Origin: Stomoxys calcitrans | Taxonomy: Eukaryota; Arthropoda; Insecta; Diptera; Muscidae | Assembly: GCF_963082655.1 (NCBI RefSeq) | Contig: NC_081556.1 | Coordinates: 155,062,559-155,126,558, forward strand | Length of the DNA: 64,000 nt | Direction: 5' to 3' | The notes under the pieces: model-generated | Database searches by the model: none | What the model saw: the letters and a program-made list of their open reading frames with translations, nothing else | Told to the model about the DNA's origin: nothing | Made by a program: the position numbers and the translations under genes | In this document: positions 34,380 to 46,775 of the stretch, piece by piece | How positions within the stretch are numbered: the stretch's first letter is position 1 | Layout of the letters: every line of letters starts with the position of its first letter

Positions 34380-34660
34380 TAAACCGTGTAAAATTCGGCC
34401 GTGTCGAACTTCGGATACCCACAACCATAAATATATAAATCATCCTACTTTATTATAACTCCACTACCATATTTATAGTTATATGCAAGTAGGAGCTGGT
34501 CTGGATCATATTTGTGGCAGCTCCCGATAACTTTATTCAAGTTACAGTTTCAGAGAAATTGGGATTAGATCCTAAATTGGAAGATTGGTCTAAATGTCAG
34601 CTTTATCTTAACATAGTCTGAACTGGATCCTATGCTGGTCGGATGATGGGAGCCTTAATA
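34380..34660 (+). repeat. Family A variant, 5' part
   Basis: It begins with a degraded outer end (AAATTCGGCCGTGTCGAAC, TTCGGATACCCACAACC) and continues with loosely related body (CAAGTAGGAGCTGGTCTGG). It is interrupted at 34660 by a Tc1/mariner-type element whose first bases AAGGGTGATT follow a TA dinucleotide. Confidence 0.6.
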
Positions 34661-35050
34661 AAGGGTGATTTTTTAGCTATTATCTTTTTGGCAACACTTG
34701 TTTAAACAGCTCAGACACGTTTCGTGTTTTGTTTCACTGTCAAACATCTTCAGTTTGGTCTTCAATTGAACCATAAATCCTCCTACAAACGAACTACGCT
34801 TACAAATTATTGAATTTTATTATCAAAATGCGTGCTCTGTTAAGAGCACGAAAATCATTTTTGGCTCAATGGGTGCATAAATAAGCAGAATTGTCAATTT
34901 TGGAGCGAAAATCAGCCAGAAGCATTGCAAGAGCTACAAATACATCTAGAAAAAGTACCAGTTTGGTGCGGTTTATGGGCTGGTGGCATCGTTGGGCCGT
35001 ACTTCCAAAGATGATGCGAATCGTAACGTAACTGTGAGCACTACCGGGAG
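34661..35050 (+). pseudogene. Internally deleted Tc1/mariner-type transposon
   Basis: The 5' end AAGGGTGATTTTTTAGC follows a TA (34659-34660), the target expected for this superfamily. The transposase start region is recognisable (NERLRLQIIEFYYQN, 34779-34830), then ACSV. The reading then jumps, after ATGCGTGCTCTGTTAAGA, straight to the late part of the domain: HFWLNG, NKQNC, WSENQPEALQELQIH, VPVWCGLWAGGIVGPYF. The DNA-binding part and first catalytic aspartate region are therefore missing (the deletion starts near 34845). A frameshift follows PYF, and the sequence ends at CTACCGGGAGATGATATGAT before the second aspartate, with no 3' inverted repeat found. This family is common in flies and other insects (DDE_3/IS630-Tc1 type, recalled from memory). 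Non-functional. Confidence 0.85.
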
Positions 35051-35127
35051 ATGATATGATATGACTTGAAATGACATGAAATGAAATAACATGATATGAT
35101 ATGGCATGACATGACCTGACCTGATAT
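35051..35127 (+). repeat. ATGAT/ATGAC simple-sequence tract
   Basis: A run of ATGATATGAT, ATGACTTGAA, ATGACATGAA and GACATGACCTGACCTG variants begins exactly where the transposase coding sequence (GAGATGATAT) stops. It was probably produced by slippage from that coding motif. Confidence 0.8.
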
Positions 35128-35335
35128 GCAAATTGCAAATATTGCCCATGAATATTCCACTAAGGAACGGGGGCAAACTTCTCACATATCAATCAGTGCT
35201 GTCCGATTCAAGTTTGAGCTCAATGATAAGGGACCTCCTTTTTATAGCCGAGTTCGAACGGCGTGTCGCAGGGCGACGAGAGAAGTTTTACATGGCATAG
35301 TACCTCACAAATGTTGTCAGCGTTAGGAGGGGAAA
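35128..35335 (-). mobile_element. tRNA-derived SINE, 3' body only
   Basis: In reverse orientation it shows the family's tail (GCAAATATTGCCCATGAAT, ATTCCACTAAGGAAC), body (GCTCAATGATAAGGGACC, TATAGCCGAGTTCGAACGG) and TGTCAGCGTTAGGAGGGG. The tRNA-like head with Pol III boxes is missing, so this copy could not be transcribed from its own promoter. Confidence 0.85.
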
Positions 35336-35339
35336 AGTA

Positions 35340-36600
<1,261 letters not shown>

Positions 36601-36721
36601 AAAAATAAAATATAAAAATAACAAAGTTACTTAAAAATGATAATACTTGTTTTTTTGTACTTTTGCAATAAAACGAAACAAAATGAAAAGAATTTCAGAT
36701 AACCTAACCTAACACAAATAA

Positions 36722-36830
36722 ACGAAACAAGTTAAAACTCATTAAGTTCGGCCTAGCAGAATCTAATATCCCCAAAACAAATACGAAGTTGTTATGTCCC
36801 ACACTACAGTGGTGAATAATTTTTGTTACT
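36722..36830 (+). repeat. Family A end-only (solo) copy
   Basis: ACGAAACAAGTTAAAACTC, ATTAAGTTCGGCCTAGCAG and AATCTAATATCCCC give the outer end, and CACACTACAGTGGTGAATAA the opposite end, with no monomers between. A counterpart in reverse orientation is at 55262-55410. Confidence 0.6.
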
Positions 36831-36892
36831 TCTGAGGCACAAAAAATGGAGTTCGGATATCATTTCTTTTGTTGGAAATCGAAAATTCTTTG

Positions 36893-37195
36893 ATAGTAAA
36901 ATTCTCTCATTTATCGATAACATTGTTGAAAATTCGTTGATAGCAAAATTCTCTTATTTATCGACACTATTTTTGCTTGCAAAAATATTTGCCTATGGCA
37001 ACCCTTTTTGGAACCCACTGCCAGACAGACTTATTCATCGCTACACAAAAACCAATCGATCGATACCATCGTTGACAGCTAAATTCTCTTATTTATCGAT
37101 ATCATTTTTGTTTGCAAATATATTTGCCTATGGCAACCCTTTTCAGAACCCACAGCCAGACAGACTTATTCATCGCTACACAAAAACCAAGTAAG
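36893..37195 (+). repeat. 135 bp tandem duplication
   Basis: ATTCTCTTATTTATCGA at 36948 recurs at 37083 (offset 135). Both are followed by ATATTTGCCTATGGCAACCC, GCCAGACAGACTTATTCATC and GCTACACAAAAACCAA. A shorter third piece, ATTCTCTCATTTATCGATAA, precedes at 36901. The copies differ at few positions, so the duplication is fairly recent. Open frames of 68-123 codons span it without recognisable domains. Confidence 0.9.
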
Positions 37196-38846
37196 TTTTG
37201 TAAACTTTCATTGTGTTTTTCTTTTCTCTTACTACTCCACAACAACAACAATATCAATCTCAAGACCAAAGAAGGTATAAATAATGAAAAAAAAAGAATA
37301 TCAAGCAAAAAAAAATCACAAAATCGAGAGTAATGACCCCCTTAGTGTTTTTTGTTTAATGGAAGATTTTGACAGAATGACTGCGGGGACTGCAGCAAAG
37401 TAGAGAAATAAGAAAAAAAGGCTCGTGCCCAGAATCATTTAAGAAAATGTTTTTTCTTTATGCAAAGCCTAACCCAGCTTCATAATGGTAGAGTAATTGC
37501 TTCAAATGGATTGGTGTTGGGCCTGCTGTTTTAAAAACGCTTAGCCGTTTCGATAATTTATGGGATTTGTTTTTCCGTTTTTTTAAGTGTTTGCTTAATT
37601 AACAAATAATATAATTAAATAATGGGTTTTCGAACAAAAGTTATGTGTAGCGATCGCCGCTGGAAAGCCAGCCAACAACACCCACCCCCCTTAGGCCAAA
37701 CTGAATTTTGTAAACCAGCAACAAGCTGTTGAATGCAAAGCCCTTCATTTGCTGATGGTGGTAAAAAAGCCTTAGTATACCAATCAAAAACCCAAAAAGC
37801 CGAGGGACTTGCCTTAGCATACAAGTGCTTTGCTAGTCGCATATTTGAGATCTTTGAAGTGGAAAGTTTTGTTGTGAGCCAGCAACAGCACCAGCAGCAG
37901 TTGAGTGGATTTTTTTGGGATGTCAGAAAGCAAAACAAATGGCACCATAAAATAGTACTCGTACTGATGAGGGGGGCTAAGGGCTTTTGTAAAATCTCCG
38001 AAAGCAGCCAAACAGCCAGGGAACACTTGGTGCTGTGGCCCATGGCAAAACTACCACCAAAGCCAGCTTCAGAGGCAGACAGGCAGAAACCAACAACTGA
38101 TATTAAAGTCCAAAAATCTATAGTCAAAGTTCTTTCAACCACTGTTTGGCATGATGGTTTGTTGGCTCTGAGTTTGTGTTACAAAAATGCACGAAACTTC
38201 ACGCCTGACCAACACCAATGGACAAAAGAATTCCTAAAAAAACCTATAATAAAATGAAAATGAAATGCTGCTTGTATACAGCAAAGCAGATAACAACGAT
38301 GCATCAGGGGCCCAGAAGACTCCCCAATTCAAACTCCAACCGGATTTAGAGGCTTATAGTTTTTTATTCACCCTTTTCACTGCTGCAAATCCCTCGGCAT
38401 ATTTTTTAAATCTCTTTGATCGCATATCAATTCAACTGCGCAACTTAACCATAAAAAAAGACACCATTTAGACCAGAACTGGGTTAAATTCAAATATTTG
38501 TTTGAAATTAATGTCATTGTATTGGCGTTGTTTATATTTCCATAAAACTGCCCCAATACAGCTGTGAAATTTTGTCAAGTCATTATTTTAAATTTTGGTT
38601 ATTTTTTGCCTATGATTTGGCCATTTCTTTATACTCAAGCTTTTGGCGAAACTTTGTGTTTATCTCTTTTTCTTGGTTTAATCTTCGGCTATGAATATTC
38701 GAATATTTTCGATGGTCAAAAAAAATGTAACCCATTTTAGACCACTACCCCTTTTTGTAGTGCAATTCTCGAAATCTCGAAACTTTGCATGTAAGTAGCT
38801 TTCGATTAGCTGATAAATACAAGGTACACTTGGTGTTTTTTTAAGT
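37196..38846. other. No recognised gene; unusually long overlapping open frames at 37615-38257
   Basis: A plus-strand frame of 174 codons (37733-38257) overlaps a minus-strand frame of 175 codons (38142-37615). Both start with ATG. Neither shows a domain I recognise. The plus frame contains QQQHQQQ encoded by CAG/CAA repeats, common in non-coding fly DNA. The rest of the interval is plain AT-rich sequence. A real single-exon gene cannot be excluded, but nothing beyond length supports it. Confidence 0.3.
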
Positions 38847-39105
38847 ATAGTTCCCGTATTTATACGATACGGGATAACTATGAGCACCACACAAGCTGGA
38901 ACTTTGAGCTCCGACTCGTTATCACGGGAAGCTTAGCTGAAAGCTACCGGGAGCGTCCACAAATGCGGCCGCGGGCAGTCAGCGATTTTCGAGAGGAGAG
39001 CCTCAGTGAGGAGTCAGGTGGCACTGGCTCTTAATTAAATACTGAGTGCCAATGATACTCGAAATGACAAGGCGCGTTATTGGCGCCTTTAAATAACCAA
39101 TGGTC
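38847..39105 (+). repeat. CAA-tailed dispersed repeat family, copy 2 (5' part)
   Basis: It begins with an imperfect palindrome, TAGTTCCCGTATTTATACG followed by ATACGGGATAACTA. It continues through a GC-rich body (GAACTTTGAGCTCCGACTCG, ACCGGGAGCGTCCACAAATG, CGGCCGCGGGCAGTCAGCG) to GACAAGGCGCGTTATTGGCG, CCTTTAAATAACCAATGG, which matches 31326-31376. The GC-rich body stands out from the AT-rich surroundings. The 3' part with the CAA tail seen in copy 1 is absent here. The type of element is unknown. Confidence 0.65.
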
Positions 39106-41370
39106 AACATCAGCGTCTGTTCCCAGGATATTTTACGAAAAATTATATTAAAATGCCACAGTCAACTTTGTGAAAAAAAAATTATTTCTATATTATCTTT
39201 ATATATGTGTATGTAAATGTTCGCCAAATCAAATGTGTCCCTACATGCAAAAAAACAAAAAAAAAATAATTCACTACGAAATTTTCGCCAAGTAAACTTC
39301 TTTTATGAAAAACGTCACAACGACCATCTTTTGTTTTTCTAACTAGAGCAATATTCGAAAAACCGCCACCTTAGAAGCTAATATACTAGCGCTTTCCTAC
39401 CAATGCTGACTGCTGGCTGACTGACCATTACTCAATGATACAACCAAAAAAAATGAGTGCCTTTACTCTCATACTCTCTGCCAAATGGAGGAGACAAAAA
39501 ATATAAATAAACAAATCATCTTTTCGTCATTAACAAAGCATATTTTGATGTAAACCAAACATTTTTGGCTTGAAATAATTTTTGAATTTTTGTGAAAAAG
39601 AACCATCCTAAAATGTTCACAAAAAAGGTTATAAAATTCGTTTTTTTGCCATGTTGGAACCAATCAGAGTCCTTACATTGTATTCAGCATCTCGCACATC
39701 AGTAACCTAGATATTGCTCCATTTAGTATAATGTTGTTATCACTTACTTCATCTAAAAGACAACAATTATAAAGAAAATAGTTCAAGTATCTCCCATTTT
39801 AAAGGAACCTTAAGAACTTCCATAGATTCCTATAAACGAATGATAAGAATTGAACTCCTTAACATCTAAAGTCAAAACTCAATCTTCACTGCTCTTCAGT
39901 AATTTTTGTTGTTATTGCAGTTGCTTCTAACAACCTCAAATTGAATAATCATCTGCGTTCAGTCTACATTCATCCATCTTTTTTTGTATCAGTGCGTGTA
40001 TCGCCTCACAAGCCACAGTCGTCGTCTCTCCGTCCATCCGTCGTAAGCATGAGCTAGCCCACCAAGCCCAGCTTAGCTGTCTATCTGTCATTTGAGCACG
40101 CTGCTAATTACTGATGTCGAGCTATTAACGTCGATCTGTCGAACTCATTTTGAAACGGAATTTCAAAAATTTATGTTCATTTAATTCTATGATGTGTCTA
40201 TACGGTACAGACTAAAGCAGAGCAGAACGGAGTCGAACAAAATAAAAAGCGAAATAAAATTCAAAAAAAAAAATACAATCTATTAAATATAATATGTGTG
40301 TTTTTCCCATTGTCTGTAGTCATTATTATTTTGTTTTAATATGATGATAACCTTTAAACATGATCACGATAAGTGATCATATTTTTCTAAAAAAAATGTT
40401 TTCCAAGTATTTCCAAAAAAACGAATAAAACAAGTATACAAAGTATACGAAAATAACACCACGAGCTAGAAACACAGACAACAATCATGCAATGGGTCCC
40501 TCCATCGGTCCCCGGTATAGCATGTGCGTCAAAAGAACATACAGACATTGTAAAAATTATCGCCAGAATTTTTAAGCTGATCTTAGCATAATTCATATTC
40601 AATTAAAGAGATTGAACGAGAGAAAGAGACAAAGTTATTGTAGCAAAAACCCCAAAATAATTTTTCACAATGCTCTCCTATATAAACAATGGTGAATGTC
40701 TCTCTTTCTATTAAACACAACTTGGTAACATTAATTACGGAGAACATACTTTTATTAAGAGTAGGTTATTGTGAAACTATTGTTTTTCTCTTTGTAGCTT
40801 ATTTTTCTTTTCATTACGAAATCGACTTTATTCGAATAACTTTGCTTTTTCGAATAGCATAGACATTTACCCTATAACATTATGGTATTGCCATGTAATG
40901 TGTCCTCTTTTAATGGTGCCTACTTTTAGGCATACCCTAAAGATTGGCTTGAGGTGATTATTACTATTACCACCTTGGTCATTTGTTTCACCATATACGA
41001 TCAAATTGTCCATGGTTGATGACTTGGATGGGGTGGTGTGTTACAGTGTGGGGGAGTTGAATAGGTTTATGAACCCATCTTTAATATAAAAATTTTAACT
41101 ACAGATGGCGTCGGTGTCGATCGATCATCCAATAAAATTATTTTTTAACCAATTTAAAAAAAAGTAGTTTTTCATATTGCTTAAATATTATGTAAAAAAG
41201 TAGTTGTTTTTCGTATTTAAAATTGAAAATTTGTACTCTCAATCCATCAAAATAAGCTGAGATAAAAGTTTATTTTTTGTGTTTCTTTTCTATTTTCTAT
41301 ATTTTAATATCAATTTATTTCATTGCATTTCAATTTGTTTTTACTCAATTTAATAATTTGCTTACTAACA
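39106..41370. other. Gene-free stretch
   Basis: No gene supported. A short CpG-containing patch at 39985-40150 (CCACAGTCGTCGTCTCTCCG, TCCATCCGTCGTAAGC) stands out from AT-rich flanks. At 40360-40380, ATGATCACGATAAGTGATCAT is a perfect 8 bp inverted repeat with a 5 bp loop. Confidence 0.45.
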
Positions 41371-41480
41371 CCGGTATTCACAAAATTTAATGTAGATTTG
41401 AAATAGGTTTATTTGTTATTTCCTTAATAGAACTGTCAAATAAATCTATTTTAAGGCTTCATTAAGTTTTGTGAATAAGG
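41371..41480. mobile_element. Foldback MITE, family B copy 2
   Basis: A 110 bp element: left end CCGGTATTCACAAAATTTAA, right end CATTAAGTTTTGTGAATAAGG. It has about 40 bp inverted arms (AATAGGTTTATTT on the left, AAATAAATCTATTTTAA on the right). It has the same ends, size and inner arms as the copy at 8292-8402, but here the CCGG end is on the left and CCTT on the right, so the two copies are in opposite orientation. Confidence 0.87.
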
Positions 41481-41734
41481 TCGATAGAGTTTTGGTCGAA
41501 TCGATATTTTAAGCACCGATATGGCATTGGTCCAGCAACAAACCTTCGCCTTTCAATGTTTGATATTGTAGATCCAAAATTTAGTTTTCTTACTCAGTAA
41601 TGGTTACTTGATATAATACAATCTATTTGGCTTTTATAAGGCATCACATTTTACACACTAAAATTTTACAAACTAAAGCCTCAATTTGTCTTATTCTCTT
41701 TTGTGACTCTTGTCTCAAAATGTTATTTCTATAG

Positions 41735-41945
41735 AAAATTTTGAATAAATAATTTGCCAACGTTTTTTGCCGTAGACAAGTTTGAAATTTATTTTTTATC
41801 GAAATTTTTACCAAAAAAGTGTTTGATAGAAGATATTGTCAAAAATTTATTTCTATGAAAATTTTTGTCATATTTTAATTCTATGTAAATTTTTTTTTAT
41901 TCAAAATTTTATTTTGAAAAAAAGTTTTGTCTAAATTTCATTTTA
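41735..41945. repeat. Degenerate ~28 bp AT-rich tandem tract
   Basis: Repeated variants of TTTCTATAGAAAATTTT, TTGTCAAAAATTTATTTC and TATGAAAATTTTTGTC. The same type of tract is at 42735-42895, 48360-48530, 54950-55220, 55480-55790 and 58380-58620. Confidence 0.65.
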
Positions 41946-41950
41946 TTGAG

Positions 41951-42720
41951 ATTCCATTGCAGGATATTGTCCTGAATAGAAAGCATTGTTTAATGCTTTC
42001 TATTCAAAAAATAGTATAGCAAAATATAGCAAAAAAATCATTTAAAATTCAGCAAAAGTGTGTTGTTGCTAGAAGCATTTGACTGGTTTCCCGTATCGCG
42101 ATTTCATTTTCGCCCAAGAAAAATCATCAGCGCAACAATATCCTGCAATGGAATCTCAATAAGATTTAAAGACAAAAAAAAAAAAAAAGAAAGCGTAAAC
42201 AGACAAACCAAACGAAAGGCACGTCGCATGTGGTGTAGGTCATTGCCTATTCACAAAAACAGCACTGGTAGTATCAACCGTTGGGCGATCGCCGTGCGAA
42301 GAATAAGAGTTTTGAAAAGATGTTTGTTGCTATTAGCATCGTTGGATAAGTTGCATTTGAATAAGAGAAGTAAGATTTGACTTGTTTTCTATTGCGCTTA
42401 TGAATCAAGTCGTCTTAAAGAGCCCTGTTCATATTCAGATGTGTGCTTTACAAATTACTCTAGTTGGAATGGTTGTAAAGCTCCATGATCCATTTGACAT
42501 CTCTCCCTAAAGATTTTCTTGGTCGAAACTGAAATCGCGATACGGGAAACCCGTCAAATGCTCTTAGCAACAACAAACTTTTGCTGATTTTTAAATGTTA
42601 TTTTGCTATACTATTCTTTGAATAGAAAGCATTAAACAATGGTCCAAAGCCGAACAATATCCTGCAATGGAATCTCTCAATAAAATTTTAAGACCAACAA
42701 AAGAAAGCGTAAACAGACAT
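41951..42720. mobile_element. Family F paired foldback element
   Basis: The left arm (41951-42126: GATTCCATTGCAGGATATTG ... CCGTATCGCGATTTCATTTT) is the near reverse complement of the right arm (42519-42679: GAAATCGCGATACGGGAAAC ... ACAATATCCTGCAATGGAAT), with a spacer of about 390 bp. Inside the left arm, GAATAGAAAGCATT and AATGCTTTCTATTC form a perfect 14 bp hairpin (41975-42006). A third copy of the end motif, ACAATATCCTGCAATGGAAT, lies at 42137-42156, so 41949-42159 alone is also bounded by inverted ends. Both forward end motifs are followed by AAAGAAAGCGTAAACAGAC (42185, 42700), a direct duplication. The structure suggests two insertions or one rearranged foldback transposon. The 106-codon frame at 42060-42380 spans the structure and is not a supported gene. 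Confidence 0.8.
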
Positions 42721-42907
42721 ACAAAATTTTGCTAAAAACTTTGTTTCCATTCCATTTCTATTGAAAATTTTGTTTTTATTGAAATATGTATATGGACATT
42801 TTTTTTTAATTTTATTTCTACAGAAAATGCTGTCAAAATTTTATTTCTACAGAAAATTTTGTCTTAACTTTATTTTATGGAAGATTTTGCAAAAATTTAT
42901 TCCAAAT

Positions 42908-43167
42908 GCAAATTTGCTCATGAACATTCTATTAAGGAATAAGGGTATATCACATATCAATGATTGCTGTCCGATTCAAGTTTAAGCTCAATGATAAGGG
43001 GCCTTTTTTAATAGCCGAGTCCGAAAGGCGTGAAGCAGAGCGACTCCTCTTTGGGAAGAAGTTTTTACAGGACTACCATACCAAATGATACAGTACCTCA
43101 CAAATTTCGCATGCATTAGGAGGGGCTAACCACCGCGGACATGCTAACTTTAGCGCTACGGTGGCAT
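42908..43167 (-). mobile_element. tRNA-derived SINE, minus orientation, B-box region deleted
   Basis: Tail and body are in order: GCAAATTTGCTCATGAACAT, CTCAATGATAAGGGGCC, TAATAGCCGAGTCCGAAAGG, TACCTCACAAATTTCGC and ATTAGGAGGGGCTAACCACC. It then jumps directly to the head GCGGACATGCTAAC, TTTAGCGCTACGGTGGC. The ~60 bp with the B box, present at 51690-51745, is missing, so the Pol III promoter is broken. Confidence 0.87.
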
Positions 43168-44879
43168 TTAAGCAACATTTCGAGCGGCTAACCTCAATCG
43201 TTTGAAAATTATGTAAGTGCTTTTGGGCAGATAGAAAAACGTATAGAATTGGCAAAAACCGATTCTTATTTCATGTTTTATGAATGTTTCTTATTAATCA
43301 TTGCCTTGATCGCTTGGCTTTATTTTAAATTAATTTATATTGAAATATTTATTCTGCGAAAAAATCACATAAAAATTCAAATACTCCTACACACCTTTTG
43401 TTTACATTTCCATATAATCATCTATTGCCTTAGGTACTAGATTTGCATAATCTCCAACATTCTTTGTTCGAGCAAACAACAAAGAAAGTTTGTTGCACTA
43501 CCACCACCTAATCGTTTGGCGAATGAATGAACTTTGCATCATTAGCCGAATGAATAAAATCCCCAAATGAACACTCGGTGTACTCGTATAGACGACGATT
43601 TTCTTTTTTTGTTTTGTTTTGCAAAAGGCAAAGCCAAAACGCTGGTTTACTTCTGGTTTAAAAAAAAAGCAAAACAATCTTCTACAGCCCCTTTGCTGCT
43701 GTGTCAGTCAGCCAGATTACATGGAAATGTTTAAGAATTTAAGCACACCTGGATGAACGCTCTGGGTAGTGAGTTGAGAATGCAAGCATGAGGAGAAATT
43801 ATGACAAGGGGGTTTTACACGAAGGTCCATACACATGGGGTTTTGGGATGCTGCTGAGTAAATGAAGTGTCAATGTGGTTAATTTGTACGAGTGTGAGAG
43901 GCAAGTTTCAAAATGAGAGACTTGGGGAGAGGTTTTTGGCACTAACACTGAAACAAGAAGACATTTATCTTATGTTTTTAACATCAGCTTGATAAAACAG
44001 GTAAAAGAGAGTTGTAGATAAAGAGAGCCCACAACAACAGCAAGTGAGGAAAAGCAAAGCAAGATGTATATTATAATCAATACACAAGGAAAAATGCAAT
44101 CTGATTCATAGGTATGGGTGTAAAAAATATTTTTAAACAAAATTATTTTTGAATATATTGCCAATATTAAAATTTGTTTAGTTGATGCAAAATGTTCAAC
44201 TATTTATCTGAGAGTTTTATTATCTTCTCTTTTTCTTTACTCTCTTGCCTATAACTGTTACCACCACCAGGACAATTTTTCAAATACAATAAATCTCGAT
44301 TTGTTTATTTCTTGTAAACCGGTTTCAGAAATCATAAAATCTTTTCAATTTCTTGGTAAAAATAAAACCAACACACAAACCACTCTCTCACTCTCATAGC
44401 AGCAACAACAAAAAACTTAAAAAAAACAATCTTACTGTTGTTATTTATTTGTTTTTGTACCATTATTAGTTTTTTTGCCATAAAACTTCTACCCGTGCAC
44501 GCCAATCCACCACACACATACCATGAGATGCAGATAGTGACCGAGTAACGAATATGATACGATTAGCAGCACTCTCTGCATTAGTGGTGTCATATCTTGT
44601 GTGAGTTACCTAGACTCGTTAGGTTACTTTATGACTGTGGTTAGGGTAATATTTATGCATTTGCTGGGGGTTTTCCGCAAAACAAAAAAATATATGTGGT
44701 GCTCCTCTCCATCGTTACTTGCACTCAAATTCGATGGCCAAATTCTTGGTTTGGGTACTATATTAGCACAAACAACATTTCCGTTTAATTGGTGCACTTA
44801 TCTCCGACATCAGGCGTTTTTGAAATCTTGGCTTAAGGGGAGGGCCCCATTTCCCTTTCATATGTCAAACCAATAAGGA
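43168..44879. other. Gene-free stretch
   Basis: No gene supported. The tract around 44800-44870 (TCCGACATCAGGCGTTTTTG, AAATCTTGGCTTAAGGGG) resembles a dispersed repeat I associate with muscid genomes, but no second copy was found here. Confidence 0.45.
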
Positions 44880-45695
44880 AAGGCAAAAGTCGGGCGGTGC
44901 CGAATTTATAATATCCTACACCTACCCTTTAGGTAGAAAGTGGGAGCTATGCAAATATGTTCAAACTGTAATAACTACGGTTCACAAACGACAACATTAT
45001 TGCAAATTACCAAAAATGTGATAATGTGGCATTCGTCCAGAAAATTTTGGCAGGATTGGTCAAAAAATGCTCTTACAGTGGTTTTAGAAGTTAAAATCGG
45101 GCGATATACATATATAACAGGTATATCTAAATCTGAACCAATTTCTATGAAATTCACCTGTAATGTCGAGAGTCATAAGAAAATTCTTCCTGCCACAGTT
45201 TGAGAAAATCGGTTAACATATGACCATTTTATTGCAGTATAACTGCAAATGGGACGAACATATATATGGGAGCTATATCCAAATCTGAACCGATTTCTAT
45301 GAAATTCCCTTTAATGTCGAGAGTCATAAGAAAATTCTTCCTGCCAAATGGGTTAACAAGTGACCATTTTATTGCAGTATTACTGCAAATCGGACGAACA
45401 TATATATGGAAGCTATATCCAAATATAAATCGATTTTTTCCAATTTCAATAGGCTTCGTCTCTAGGCCGAAAGATATGCCCATACCAAATTTGAAGACAA
45501 TCGGATGAAAATTGCGACCTGTAGTTTGTACACAAATTGACATGGACAGACGGACATAGCTAAATCGAATCAGAAAGTGATTCTGAGTCGATCGGTATAC
45601 TTATCAATTGGTCTATCTCTCTTCCTTTTGGGTGTTGCAAACTAATTCACTAAGTCATAATAACCTGTACCATAGTAGTGGTGTAGGGTATACAA
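44880..45695 (+). repeat. Family A, CTACACC subfamily
   Basis: The 5' end contains AAAAGTCGGGCGGTGCCGAA and TATCCTACACCTACCC; the 3' end is ATAGTAGTGGTGTAGGGTAT. Internal units repeat: GTATATCTAAATCTGAACC, AATTTCTATGAAATTC and ATGTCGAGAGTCATAAGAAA occur near 45120-45183 and 45277-45336. GACGAACATATATATGGGAG (45253) recurs as GACGAACATATATATGGAAG (45393). The last third has TGGACAGACGGACATAGC, CGAATCAGAAAGTGATTCTG. Confidence 0.88.
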
Positions 45696-46539
45696 ATTGT
45701 GTAACCTGTGGTTTCTTCCACCACAACATACTGTAGATATATAAGGAAAAATTAATGAAGCTATTTATAAGTCTTAACTAATATTTTATAAAATTCTACA
45801 ACAATTATATTTACAATTAACCGGATAACCATTACCTCATAGTTTAACAACACTTTGCTCAAACCACTCACTAAATTTTCTCTCCTGTAACTGAGATTTG
45901 TTTTTATCTCTTTCTATCTCTCATTCTCTCATTTATATCCCACACACACAAAACTCTGAGTTTGCAACACTCGAGGCTTAATGCATAGCAACATTTCTTA
46001 CCACTGAGATTTGTTGTACAAGGCGACAAACGAAAGCCTTTGGTTGGACACAAATAGCGGCGGCAATAGCGTCGTTGAATATGTGCTTTCAGCGTAATTA
46101 CGAATTACGAGTATTGTAAATTGTTAAACAATTATCGGTAAAGGGCAACAAAACAGACAGTCGACGCCGAGTGTACGTAGTACGTACACAAGAAAGACAC
46201 TTCTCCTCTTTGTCATGGTTTTGTCGCGTTTTCGTAACAACCTCGAACAGTCATTTCGTTCGTCTGTAACATGTTTATGCATAAATGTGGGTATTTACAT
46301 ATGTCGCCATGTCCAATGCACGAATGTATTACATACATATTGGTAGATGGATAAATGTAAATGGATACATATGTTTGTATGCTTGTACGTATGTCGCCGT
46401 TGTATTCTGTAAATCTTGCGATCAGTGTTACCGCAGGCAAAAACTTTATTAGAGATCAAAAGTTTCTTCGCAATTTATCGCATAAAAAGCTTTTGTTGAA
46501 AAACGCGTGTAACTTTTTGTACATGAATAGATGTTAACT
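45696..46539. other. Gene-free stretch
   Basis: Nothing recognised; AT-rich with GTATGT-like short runs near 46320-46400. Confidence 0.45.
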
Positions 46540-46775
46540 CGTCTATGGCCAAAATTTCTTATAATAGAACACTACGTACAAAATTTCAGCCAAATCGGGC
46601 TATAATTGTGCCTTTTAAAGGCTCATGATATTAAATCGGGAGATCGGTTTATATGGGTGCTATTTCGCATAACAATTGCGGATTCTAGGGGCTCGAGATG
46701 TGAAATTGGGAGATCAGTTTGTATGGGAGCTATGTCAGGTTATACACCGATTTCGACCATACTTTCGATTTAACT
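46540..46775 (+). repeat. Family A fragment
   Basis: Two monomers: AAATTTCAGCCAAATCGGGC, GGGAGATCGGTTTATATGGG near 46638, and GGGAGATCAGTTTGTATGGG near 46708, then TATACACCGATTTCGACC. No ends are preserved. Confidence 0.82.

Noticed and set aside
42060..42380. 106-codon basic protein frame
   Set aside because: It crosses the arm boundary and the poly-A/purine tract of the foldback element; not conserved in the second arm.
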